Shown one piece after another: positions 52,953 to 61,388 of a DNA stretch of 64,000 bases (within the stretch, counting starts at the first letter, position 1; the number at the start of each line of letters is the position of its first letter). The stretch is taken from contig NZ_CP102602.1 of assembly GCF_024707485.1 (NCBI RefSeq), forward strand, positions 434,001 through 498,000, in the 5' to 3' direction. The translations under genes and the position numbers were made by a program. Source of the stretch: Thermococcus thermotolerans (GTDB lineage Archaea; Methanobacteriota_B; Thermococci; Thermococcales; Thermococcaceae). The notes beneath the pieces were generated by a model, which searched no databases, was not told the origin of the DNA, and worked only from the letters and a program-made list of their open reading frames with translations.

Positions 52953-54140
52953 TTACGGCCTTCCGTGTCTGCCATGGGCGGGGAACACCATGCGCTCTCT
53001 AAACTTGCCCCTGCCGTTGGCATAGAGCTCAAGGAGCTTTTCCCTTATCTGTTGCATTATTGAATCTATGGCATCGTAGTCGCGGTTCTTTATGGCCTCC
53101 TTGAGCTGGTCTACCAACGCCTGGAGCTCGGTGGTGTTAAGCCCAGTCTTTTCCATTATCATGATCTGCCTCTCAAGCCTCCAGACGTACATCTCTGCCC
53201 TCATAGTCATGTTGGTCTGTATTTCTACGCTCCATCTGTCAGAGGCCATCCTGATGACGAACTCGGCATGGGCCTTCGCCGCTATGGCCTGTCCGTACGC
53301 CTTACCATACCTGCCCATCTCGTAGGCATCCTTGGCGTTCTCCAGTTCTTTTTCAGCGAGGTTCAGCATCCTTGTGGCGAGCCGCTCCTCGGGTGGGCTT
53401 AGAGTCACATTCTCCAGCATCTCCTTGGCTGTCGCTATTCTCTCCTCACTCGCGTTGATGGCCTCAAGTGCTGTCTCGGCAGTTATGTTGACCTCCATCT
53501 CGGTGCAGTTGCAGTTCATCTTTTCCCTCAGCTGTTCCCTTATGTGGAGCATCACTTTGCTCATAACCGGGGTCTGCACGATGGTTACGTTGGCGTTCCT
53601 TACCTGAAGCTTCAGCATGAGCTTGGTTATGTTTGAGGTGTCGTTGACGAAGGCTATCATGGCCTTTCTGCGAACTGCCATCCTGAGAGCGGCCCTGATG
53701 GCTGCGCTGTCGTTTCCGGGGGCTATTATCACGCTGTTGTTGAACATGAGTTTGAATTTGAGTTTTGCCTGTTCCATTACCATGATGTTGGTTTCGTATC
53801 TGTTCTGGCCTCCCCAGCGTTCGACTGTAATCCCAAGCTCTTGAAGGTCAGTCACGTACTGCTCAACCACGGCATCGGGTCCTCCGATTATTATCACCTC
53901 ATCCGGAGCGTAACTCATGATCTCGGCAGTGACGTTCGGGTCATAGACGCCCCATGTAGTCGTGACTATCACGGCCCCAGTTACGTTAGCCAAATACTCA
54001 GCAATGGCGCAGTCAGCCTCGTTGTCGCTCACCAGAATCACAGTCACTGAAGTGCCCTCGGCCGCTACCTTCCCGAAGGACAGTGTGGTTGCCACGAGCA
54101 TCAAACCAAAGAGCAATGCAACACCTTTTTTCCACATCAT
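52953..54140 (-). CDS. secreted protein with cell-wall-binding repeat 2 (CWB2) domain
   Basis: A 395-aa protein with a signal peptide (about 1-27), a CWB2-like domain to about 180 (AEYLANVTGAVIVTTTW, then DEVIIIGGPDAVVEQYVTDL and ERWGGQNRYETN) and a long alpha-helical C-terminal half with many NxS/T sites, ending in a basic tail (GRGKFRERM...). Archaeal proteins of this kind sit on the cell surface. The role is unknown; context suggests envelope stress. Start after GAGGTGA; TATA-like CTTAAATATTG at about 54168-54178 on this strand. Confidence 0.75.
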   Translation of the reverse strand: MMWKKGVALLFGLMLVATTLSFGKVAAEGTSVTVILVSDNEADCAIAEYLANVTGAVIVTTTWGVYDPNVTAEIMSYAPDEVIIIGGPDAVVEQYVTDLQELGITVERWGGQNRYETNIMVMEQAKLKFKLMFNNSVIIAPGNDSAAIRAALRMAVRRKAMIAFVNDTSNITKLMLKLQVRNANVTIVQTPVMSKVMLHIREQLREKMNCNCTEMEVNITAETALEAINASEERIATAKEMLENVTLSPPEERLATRMLNLAEKELENAKDAYEMGRYGKAYGQAIAAKAHAEFVIRMASDRWSVEIQTNMTMRAEMYVWRLERQIMIMEKTGLNTTELQALVDQLKEAIKNRDYDAIDSIMQQIREKLLELYANGRGKFRERMVFPAHGRHGRP

Positions 54141-54261
54141 GGCCCTTCACCTCAATGTTCTCTATGAGAAAAGCAATATTTAAGCTTTTTTCACGAAATC
54201 GTGTGCTTAAATTCATTCTTGTTTACTGAAGCGGCTTTTCCTACCTTTTTTCGATTTTTAC

Positions 54262-54295
54262 CGTTAAACAACGTTATTCACCGTTTATTTGCGTT
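54262..54295. repeat. four CGTT motifs with exact 10-bp period
   Basis: CGTT at 54262, 54272, 54282 and 54292 within the AT-rich non-coding stretch 54181-54375 upstream of the CWB2 gene. The period is one helical turn, so all copies face the same side of the DNA. Rest of this stretch: nothing evident besides the promoter at about 54170. Confidence 0.5.
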
Positions 54296-54375
54296 TAAGG
54301 GAGAGTTTGAGGAGAGAATATAAAAAATCGAATTTCCAGAAAAGAATTGTGATTGAATAAAGGGAGATACTCCCT

Positions 54376-54600
54376 TTACACCTGCTCCAGTATCTTCTCC
54401 ACATCGCTGGTCTCGTTCATCAGCTCAAGGGCGGTGGCGTTTATCTCCCTCATCTCCCAGAGCAGGGAGTTGAGGCTCTTGGTGAGGCTGTACATCGAGG
54501 TGGCCACCACTGCGAGGAGGACGAGCCAGAGGGCTATGCTCAGATATGCCACATATCCCGGTGTCTCGGCGTAGATGTACTGAGAGAAATACGGCCCCAT
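54376..54600 (-). CDS. small single-span membrane protein with coiled coil (74 aa)
   Basis: Transmembrane helix about 17-38 followed by an amphipathic helix (LTKSLNSLLWEMREINATALE). The layout equals that of the 65-aa protein beside the ArsR gene. The ATG shares one base with the TGA of the cytochrome gene (TGATG), so it is translationally coupled and may be a subunit or partner. Confidence 0.68.
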   Translation of the reverse strand: MGPYFSQYIYAETPGYVAYLSIALWLVLLAVVATSMYSLTKSLNSLLWEMREINATALELMNETSDVEKILEQV

Positions 54601-55307
54601 CAGCTTTCACCCCCTTCCGCTGTTTCCGACGTGCTGTTGGCTTCAGCATTGCTTATTCCAAGGAGCTTTTCAATGGCCGAAGCCAGCTCTTCCTTGAAAA
54701 CCTCGCGATCCAGTCCGTTGTTGGCCTCTATGACCTCAAGCAGCTCGTCGGTCTTGGCCTCAATGCCGTAGTCCTTCTTCAGCACCCCTGCCAGCTCATC
54801 GGCCGAGACGCCGTAGATGTCCGCCAGCTGCCGGAGGGTGTACGTCTTCAGCATTGAGCCGGTTATCTCCACGTATGTGTATGTTGTGTCGTTGGTCTCG
54901 CTCGGGAGATAGGCGACATAATCGGTGCTCTCCGTTGAGTCTTCCTCCGTGAAGTACGCCTTGTACGCCTGGAATCCGCCGAGGACGAGCCCCATGGTGA
55001 GCAGAAAAGCCACCGCTGGCTTCCACCTGCTCTGCCTGAAGCCCATCCTGAGCATGGTGAGCATGCTTCTGAAGCCTATTATCAGGTGCGCCGCTATAAG
55101 TCCTATCATGGCAAAGCCCATGTACGTGTGCACGTTTGTCCATGTATCTTTGTCCAGCCCCAGAAACGTCCATCCTATCGTGTCCGCTATCCTCCCCGAT
55201 GGTGCCAGGTAGAGGGCTATCCCGGACACGGCGAGTATTACAAACACTATGGTGAGGACGAGGTCTATTGTGCCCCTCAGCCATGCTGGAGCCGTCCACC
55301 TTCCCAT
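54600..55307 (-). CDS. DUF4405-like cytochrome b-type membrane protein
   Basis: A 235-aa protein with four membrane helices (about 9-33, 52-75, 80-95, 100-120). His residues in VHTYMGFAMIGLIAAHLIIG are candidate haem ligands, as in DUF4405 cytochromes. An extracytoplasmic domain follows with TYTYVEITG and LRQLADIYGVSADELAGVL. Start ATG 55307 has GGGAGGTG 6 nt upstream; ATG 55328 has none. It probably moves electrons across the membrane under the same control as the DUF2202 protein. Confidence 0.75.
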   Translation of the reverse strand: MGRWTAPAWLRGTIDLVLTIVFVILAVSGIALYLAPSGRIADTIGWTFLGLDKDTWTNVHTYMGFAMIGLIAAHLIIGFRSMLTMLRMGFRQSRWKPAVAFLLTMGLVLGGFQAYKAYFTEEDSTESTDYVAYLPSETNDTTYTYVEITGSMLKTYTLRQLADIYGVSADELAGVLKKDYGIEAKTDELLEVIEANNGLDREVFKEELASAIEKLLGISNAEANSTSETAEGGES

Positions 55308-55382
55308 CACCGGCACCTCCCGCGGCATTTTATCCTGTAGAGCTTTCCGGCGATTGCGTCGAACCTAATCACACTATCACCA

Positions 55383-55427
55383 ACATATGTATGTTTTATC
55401 TTACATATGCTAGCTTAGCTTAAAAAG
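55383..55427 (-). promoter_or_regulatory. cytochrome promoter with paired ACATATGT operator
   Basis: Minus-strand TATA CTTTTTAAGC at about 55418-55427, then sites ACATATGC (55403-55410) and ACATATGT (55383-55390), centres 20 bp apart. Same geometry as at 52844-52887. Confidence 0.65.
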
Positions 55428-55509
55428 ATTTCGGATGCACCGGCGCTTACATGAAACTAGGAAAAGACCATCAGAAAAGCGAAAAATATGAAAAATACCA
55501 CGGGATGCC

Positions 55510-57285
55510 TCATGCCGAGACGTAGTAGTACTCGCCCCTCTCCTTCTGCTCCCTGTCCTTCACGGAGCCTTCCTTGTTTGCCCTCGGTCTTCCCGTCTCC
55601 GGGTCCCTTCTGAAGGTTATTCCAACGGAGGCAAGGAAGCGGTTCATGCCTTCCCTCATCCCCATCGGGGGCAGAGCTTTTCCGCTCCTTCCGGGTTCAC
55701 CCTCGAAGACTATGAGCCTGTCGCTGAGGTAGTCCACCATCATGACATCGTGCTCGACTATGAGGGCGGTCTTTTCGTTCTTTGCCATGAGTGAGCGTAT
55801 TGCCTTTGAGACGGCCAGCCTCTGCTCGACGTCGAGGTGTGCTGATGGCTCGTCGAGGAGGTACAGATCAGCGTCGCGAATCAGGCAGGCCGTTATGGCA
55901 ATGCGCTGGAGCTCTCCACCGCTCAGCTCGTCCAGTTTTTTGTCGTAGAGGTCGGGAATGCCGAGGGGGTTCAGGAGTTCGGTCTTGTAGAAGCTGTTCA
56001 TCAGCTTCCCCGCGTCTATTTTGCTCAACAGTTCGAAGACCGTTCCCTCGTAGTCCACCTTGATGTACTGGGGCTTGTAGCTTACTGTGAGCGTCCAGTC
56101 CACCTCGCCCTCCGTTGGCTTCTCCACCCCGGCGAGCATCTTGACGAAGGTGGTCTTACCTATCCCGTTGGGGCCCACTATGCCAATCACCTCACCGACG
56201 TAGAGGGTTCCGCCCTCGGCCTCAAGTCTGAAGCCCCCGTAGTCCTTTACCAGCCTCGGATACTCGACCAGTATCTCGCCATCCTGGCTCTTCCTCTCGC
56301 TCTTCTTGGTGAAGCTGACTTCATACGGCCTGAAGCGAACGTTCTCGTCGCGGAGATAGCCGCGCAGGAATTCGTTTATGCCGTTGCGCGTGCTCTTGGG
56401 CTGGGAGAATATACCGTACGCTCCGGGCTTGCCGTAGACCACGTGAATTATGTCGCTCATGTAGTCGAGGATCGCTAGGTCGTGCTCAACGGTCAGGACG
56501 GCCTTTCCGGAGTCGGCAAGTTTGCGGATTATCCTTGCCACCCTGAGGCGCTGCCTTATGTCGAGGTAGCTTGAGGGCTCGTCGAAGAAGTAGAAATGTG
56601 CATCCCTGAGCATCGCGGCCGCAATGGCAACCCTCTGAAGCTCACCACCGGAGAGGTGCCTTATATCCCTGTCAAGGACGTTCTCAAGCTCAAGCTCCTT
56701 CACAACTTCCTCAAACCTGCCCGCCTCGTCAGCCTTCTTCAGCAGGTCCCTAACTCTACCCTTGACCGCCTTGGGGATTAAGTCCACGTACTGGGGCTTG
56801 ACGACGGGCCTTATCTCGCCTTTCTTCAGTCTCTCGAAGTAGTTTTGAAGCTCGTTGCCGCGGAATGTCCTTATGACAGCGTCCCAATCCTCGTTGTCGC
56901 CGCAGAGATTCGGGACTATCTGACCCGAAAGAACCTTAACGGCGGTAGTCTTACCCGTTCCGTTCGGCCCAAGGATTCCGACGACCATACCGTCCTTGAC
57001 GACCGGCAGGCGGTACAGTACAAAGGCGTTGACGCCGTAGCGGTGGACGCAGCCCTCTTCGAGCTCCTCCGGAAGGTTCACAATCGTTATTGCGTTGAAT
57101 GGGCACTTGTGGACGCAGATTCCACAGCCGGTACAGCTCGCTTCCTGAATTACGGGGCGGTAGTTCTCCTCGTCTATGATTATCGCCTCTCCCCCCATTC
57201 GATTGACGGGACAAACGCGCTCACACAGGAAGTGCCCGCACTTATCGGGGTTGCACCTGTCGTAATCGATGACCGCTATCCTCAT
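55510..57285 (-). CDS. ribosome recycling ATPase ABCE1 (Rli1)
   Basis: A 591-aa protein that splits ribosomes after termination. Two N-terminal [4Fe-4S] sites (CGHFLCERVCP and CTGCGICVHKCP), two ABC domains (GPNGTGKTT near 104 and GPNGIGKTT near 374), two LSGGELQR signatures. Start ATG 57285 after GGTGGTGAG; GTG 57288 is an alternative. Highly conserved and single-copy in archaea. Confidence 0.96.
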   Translation of the reverse strand: MRIAVIDYDRCNPDKCGHFLCERVCPVNRMGGEAIIIDEENYRPVIQEASCTGCGICVHKCPFNAITIVNLPEELEEGCVHRYGVNAFVLYRLPVVKDGMVVGILGPNGTGKTTAVKVLSGQIVPNLCGDNEDWDAVIRTFRGNELQNYFERLKKGEIRPVVKPQYVDLIPKAVKGRVRDLLKKADEAGRFEEVVKELELENVLDRDIRHLSGGELQRVAIAAAMLRDAHFYFFDEPSSYLDIRQRLRVARIIRKLADSGKAVLTVEHDLAILDYMSDIIHVVYGKPGAYGIFSQPKSTRNGINEFLRGYLRDENVRFRPYEVSFTKKSERKSQDGEILVEYPRLVKDYGGFRLEAEGGTLYVGEVIGIVGPNGIGKTTFVKMLAGVEKPTEGEVDWTLTVSYKPQYIKVDYEGTVFELLSKIDAGKLMNSFYKTELLNPLGIPDLYDKKLDELSGGELQRIAITACLIRDADLYLLDEPSAHLDVEQRLAVSKAIRSLMAKNEKTALIVEHDVMMVDYLSDRLIVFEGEPGRSGKALPPMGMREGMNRFLASVGITFRRDPETGRPRANKEGSVKDREQKERGEYYYVSA

Positions 57286-57456
57286 CACTCACCACCGACT
57301 TAGCCTACCGAAAGCCCTTTTAAAGGGTTGCGGGTTGGTTCCTTCTTATCCGGCAGTCCAAGTCGTTCCCCTCGCCATCTCACAGCTCTTCAAAACGTCA
57401 TGTTTCGACGGCAGGTGCCCGCTACTTTTTTTAGCCATCCAACCGAACTTATCTCC

Positions 57457-60156
57457 ATGTCGCTCTTCGAGACGCTCAAACCCCTCAAGTCGGAGATAGC
57501 GAGGGTTCACGTTTTTCCGCCCAAGGAAGGCGAGTTCTCCGATTTTCGGTTCAACAACCCCGAGATAAACGAGCTCCTCAACGAGCTGGGCTTCACCCTC
57601 TACCACCATCAGGTTGAGGCGCTGGAGAAGCTCTACTCCGGGAAGAACATCGTTGTAACAACCCCGACCGCCAGCGGCAAGAGCGAGATATTCCGGCTGG
57701 CCATTTTCGATTCCTACCTCTCCGACCCCCGCGCGACTTACCTGCTCATATACCCCACGAGGGCCCTCATAAACAACCAGCTTGAAAAGTTCTCCATCCA
57801 GAACCTCGTCTTCTACCGCCTCACCGGAAAGCTCGTGAGCGCGAGAATCCTGACAGGCGATGTCCCGTGGGAGGAGAGGAGAACTTTAATCCGCGAGAAG
57901 CCGAGGGTTATCTTTACAACGCCGGACATGCTCCACTACAACATTCTGCGTCGCTGGAGGGACTACGAGTGGCTCCTCAGAAACCTCCGCTACCTGGTCG
58001 TTGATGAGCTCCACGTTTACAGGGGCGTCTTCGGGAGCAACTTCGCGTACCTCTTCCGCCGCCTTGACTTCAGGCTGAAGAGGCTTGGAGCAAAGCCCCG
58101 GATCATAGCGCTCTCGGCAACCCTGAGGAACCCCCGGGAGTTTGCCGAGAATCTCTTCAGGAGGAGGTTCAGTGCAATAAGCCACGCTACCAACCCCTTT
58201 CCGAGGAGATACCTCGTCCTCTTCGAGCCGAGGAATCTGGACGAGAGGCAGCTCCTTCGGGCGGCCGTTGAGAGGCTCGCCGGGGAGAAGGTTAAGACGC
58301 TGGTCTTCTTCGACAGCCGTAGGGGGGCCGAAAAGCTCCTTCGCTTCCTCCTCGGTTCAAAGGTTTTCTCGAAGGTGACTACCTATAAGGGAACCCTGCC
58401 CAAGAACGTCCGCTGGGAGATAGAGCGGGACTTCAAGGAGGGCAAGCTGCTCGTTCTCCTAACGACCAACGCCCTTGAGCTCGGCATAGACATCGGTGAC
58501 CTCGATGCCGTCATCAACTACGGAATTCCCCCGGACGGGCTCTTCTCGCTGATTCAGCGCTTTGGCCGGGCCGGGAGAAAAACGGAAAGGGAAGCCTTGA
58601 ACGCCGTAGTCCTCAGGAAGAACGGGCTCGACTACTACTACCGGGAGCACTTTGAGGAGCTCATCGGGAGGCTTGAGCGTGGAATAATCGAGTACATGCC
58701 GGTTAACCTGGAGAACGAGCGCATAGCCGAGAAGCACATCCACTACCTTCTCACCGAGCTGGGAATAATCGACTGGGACGAGCTTGACGAGTTCGAGAGG
58801 AAGATTGCAGAGAGGCTCGTCATCGAGCGGAAGGCCGACCTCCGGAAGAACCCCATCACAGGGAAGCTGGAGCTCCGCCTCAGGAAGCCGGCCTTCAGCT
58901 ACTCTTCCCTGAGAACGGCGAGCGACGAGACCTTTTTCCTCGTTAGGGACGAGCCGTGGATGCGGGGCAGGCTGATGGAGAAGTCTTCACTCAGGGAGTT
59001 GCTCAACTTCATCAACTGGCTCAAGCTCAAGGGATACATAATCGAGGAGGTAGATTCCGACGAGTACCACCGCTCGCTCCTCCCGGGAATGGCCTACTTC
59101 TCACGGGGAGAGCTTTACATGGCCGGGGACAGGCTCTCCCTCGGAAAGTTCCACTTCGTCTTCGCAAGGGGACTTAACCGCTTCTGGGACGTGGAGACCT
59201 TCGTGGCCAAGAGGGAGGAAGTCGAGATACTGGAGAGCAGGGAGGAGAAAACCCACCGGGGAGTGGAGATACACCTCGGCAGGCTGAGGGTCAGGCATGT
59301 CTATACAGGTTTCGCCGTCAAAGGGGCAGACACCGGGAACTACGTCAAGGAGCTTCTGAAGTTGAGGGAGAGTGAAATCCTCAGGGCCGAGATATACTCC
59401 CCGATGACCGGCGAGAGTGTGGATGTGGAGGAGGACTTCTCGATCCTCAACTGGGAGAAGTTCGCGAAGGTGAAGTTCGAGGAGCCCTACGTCCGGGAGT
59501 TCGAGACGGAGGGAATATGGCTCGTCTTTCCGGACTCGATAAGGGAAGTTACGAGCGAGGAATTCAGGGAGTTCTTCGAGGTCGCGAGGGAGAAAGGCTT
59601 TGAAGACATCGCTTTCACCCTCTACAGCAACCTTGACAGGAGGAAGCTCTTCCCCCTCTACCTAGGGACGACGACCCACATTATAAGGAAAACCATAGGT
59701 GATGCCCTCCAGAGGCTCGGAATCAGCGACGGGGAGCTGGCCTTTGCGATAAAGAAGATGGTTGACAGCAAGGACGGAATCGGCTCCGCTTTGCATGCGA
59801 TAGAGCACAACATGATAAAGATCGCCCCCATCTTCACCTACGTGGATTCAAGGGAGCTAGGCGGCTACAGCTACGCGAGCTTCCCGGGCTTACCCCACGT
59901 CGGAAGGCCGGTCGTGTTCATCTACGACGGCAACGAAGGGGGGAGTGGCCTGGCTCCCATACTCTACGAGAACGCCGAAAGGCTGATGAAGAAGAGCCTT
60001 GAGTATCTCCGTTCATGCTCCTGTAAGGACGGCTGTCCTGTGTGCACGCTCTCCCCGAAGTGCGGCACCTTCAACGAGTTTTTAGACAAGTGGGCCGCGA
60101 TAAGGGTCTGGGAGAGGATTTTGGAAGGGTCTCCCTCTGGGAGCAGGGATGACTGA
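57457..60156 (+). CDS. DEAD/DEAH helicase with DUF1998 domain (MrfA/YprA type)
   Basis: An 899-aa superfamily 2 helicase: TPTASGKS (near 70), DELHVY (near 185), LSATL, TTNALELGIDIGDLDAV and QRFGRAGRK, then the C-terminal MZB part YDGNEGGSGLAP and CSCKDGCPVC, a four-Cys metal site. MrfA relatives translocate on ssDNA in repair. It is a shorter chromosomal relative of the island fusion at 29416, without PLD. ATG 57457 appears leaderless (T-rich TATA-like element about 25 bp upstream); an in-frame ATG at 57400 is an alternative. Confidence 0.87.
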   Translation: MSLFETLKPLKSEIARVHVFPPKEGEFSDFRFNNPEINELLNELGFTLYHHQVEALEKLYSGKNIVVTTPTASGKSEIFRLAIFDSYLSDPRATYLLIYPTRALINNQLEKFSIQNLVFYRLTGKLVSARILTGDVPWEERRTLIREKPRVIFTTPDMLHYNILRRWRDYEWLLRNLRYLVVDELHVYRGVFGSNFAYLFRRLDFRLKRLGAKPRIIALSATLRNPREFAENLFRRRFSAISHATNPFPRRYLVLFEPRNLDERQLLRAAVERLAGEKVKTLVFFDSRRGAEKLLRFLLGSKVFSKVTTYKGTLPKNVRWEIERDFKEGKLLVLLTTNALELGIDIGDLDAVINYGIPPDGLFSLIQRFGRAGRKTEREALNAVVLRKNGLDYYYREHFEELIGRLERGIIEYMPVNLENERIAEKHIHYLLTELGIIDWDELDEFERKIAERLVIERKADLRKNPITGKLELRLRKPAFSYSSLRTASDETFFLVRDEPWMRGRLMEKSSLRELLNFINWLKLKGYIIEEVDSDEYHRSLLPGMAYFSRGELYMAGDRLSLGKFHFVFARGLNRFWDVETFVAKREEVEILESREEKTHRGVEIHLGRLRVRHVYTGFAVKGADTGNYVKELLKLRESEILRAEIYSPMTGESVDVEEDFSILNWEKFAKVKFEEPYVREFETEGIWLVFPDSIREVTSEEFREFFEVAREKGFEDIAFTLYSNLDRRKLFPLYLGTTTHIIRKTIGDALQRLGISDGELAFAIKKMVDSKDGIGSALHAIEHNMIKIAPIFTYVDSRELGGYSYASFPGLPHVGRPVVFIYDGNEGGSGLAPILYENAERLMKKSLEYLRSCSCKDGCPVCTLSPKCGTFNEFLDKWAAIRVWERILEGSPSGSRDD

Positions 60157-60165
60157 CTTGGATTT

Positions 60166-60196
60166 TTACATGGGATGTAATTTACATGGTATGTAA
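60166..60196. repeat. two tandem perfect 15-bp palindromes
   Basis: TTACAT-GGG-ATGTAA (60166-60180) and TTACAT-GGT-ATGTAA (60182-60196), centres 16 bp apart, lie between the 3' ends of two convergent genes. Both arms are perfect. Operator-like or terminator-like; no promoter is visible next to them. Confidence 0.7.
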
Positions 60197-60200
60197 AAAC

Positions 60201-60830
60201 TCAGAGGCTCCCCTCAAACGAACTCATGAAGAGCCTCCTCAGCCTTATCCTCCCCCTCGTCCTCTCCCTCAAAAGCTCCATCAGATTTTCCGCCTCGCCC
60301 TTTCTCGTCTCAACTGTGAAGGTTACCAGCTCGCCGTACTCCTCCCCAACGATCCTCCCTCCGGAATTCTTAACGGTATCTCTGACGAGGTGAAAGAGGC
60401 TGTAGGGGAATGTAACCTGGAAGCGCTCCGTCTCGCAAACCTCGACTATACCCGCGTTTTCGATGGCTAAACTTGCCGCATCGCTGTAAGCCTTAACCAG
60501 ACCGCCGTAGCCCAGCTTTATGCCGCCAAAGTAGCGGGTAACAACGACTACAACGTTGCTCAAACCTTTGTTCTGGATAACCTTGAGCACAGGTTTTCCA
60601 GCAGAGCCTTTTGGCTCCCCGTCGTCATCATAGCGAATCGCGAAGTTCTTTCCGTCGTTGATGAGGTAGGCTGAAACGTTGTGGGTCGCGTCGCTGTGAT
60701 GGGCCTTGATTTTCCCTATGAACTCCTTGGCTTCGTCCTCAGTCTTTGCCGGCGAGGCGTAGCCTATGAAGACGGACTTCTTGATCACCAGCTCCGCCGT
60801 TCCGATTTTCTTCAGCGTTTTGTAGTCCAT
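60201..60830 (-). CDS. IMPACT/YigZ family protein
   Basis: A 209-aa protein of the UPF0029 family: SVFIGYASPAKTEDEAKEFI, GEPKGSAGKPVL and the hallmark VVVVTRYFGGIKLGYGGLVKAY, then a DUF1949 ferredoxin-like C-terminal domain. Eukaryotic IMPACT modulates translation under stress; the archaeal role is unknown. GGTGAGCT precedes the ATG; it lies 3 nt after the HAD gene. Confidence 0.9.
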   Translation of the reverse strand: MDYKTLKKIGTAELVIKKSVFIGYASPAKTEDEAKEFIGKIKAHHSDATHNVSAYLINDGKNFAIRYDDDGEPKGSAGKPVLKVIQNKGLSNVVVVVTRYFGGIKLGYGGLVKAYSDAASLAIENAGIVEVCETERFQVTFPYSLFHLVRDTVKNSGGRIVGEEYGELVTFTVETRKGEAENLMELLRERTRGRIRLRRLFMSSFEGSL

Positions 60831-60833
60831 AGC

Positions 60834-61280
60834 TCACCCTCTGAGCGTCGCTATGAGTTTCTTCTCATCGAGGAGCATCGCCATAACATCCTTAACGTCC
60901 CTCACCACCACGTCGCTCGCCAAAAGGGCATCTATGCTCGCTCCCTCCGGCCCTATCACGCAGAAAGCCAGCTCTGCCCCCTCAAGCATTGCCACGTCGT
61001 TGTTGCCGTTGCCGACCGCGGCATAGGGTTTGTAGCCCTCGGCTATCCTGGCCTTCTCAGTGCCGCTGGAAACTCTCTCGATCCTCACTGGAAGGCCCCT
61101 CAGCTCTTCCTCCAGGGTTCCAAAGGTATCTGCGCTCAGAACGACGACCGTGTATCTGTCTGCAAGCCTTTCAAGGAGATGTTTAACTTCCTCCTCTACT
61201 CTTCCGCTCTCCCCTAGGGTTCCGTTGAGGTCAAAGAGAACAGCCTGGAATTCGACCCTGCCGTAGTTTGGTATCTCCAT
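60834..61280 (-). CDS. HAD-superfamily hydrolase, soluble P-type ATPase-like
   Basis: A 148-aa HAD core: motif I FDLNGTL, motif II VVLSADT, motif III lysine region (GTEKARIAEG) and motif IV GNGNNDVAML. The second motif I residue is Asn, not the Asp that acts as general acid in phosphatases, as in P-type ATPases (DKTGT) and their soluble relatives, so phosphatase turnover may be slow. Start 61280 after GGTGAG; operon with the YigZ gene. Confidence 0.84.
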   Translation of the reverse strand: MEIPNYGRVEFQAVLFDLNGTLGESGRVEEEVKHLLERLADRYTVVVLSADTFGTLEEELRGLPVRIERVSSGTEKARIAEGYKPYAAVGNGNNDVAMLEGAELAFCVIGPEGASIDALLASDVVVRDVKDVMAMLLDEKKLIATLRG

Positions 61281-61388
61281 GCTCTCACCGGTGATAATTG
61301 GGTGCAAGGTTTTTAAGGGTTGGAGTCCAAGGCGGTAGTGTATCCAAGAGCGAGTAATTAAAGGTTTAACTACTCGGGGGTAAAAGGC

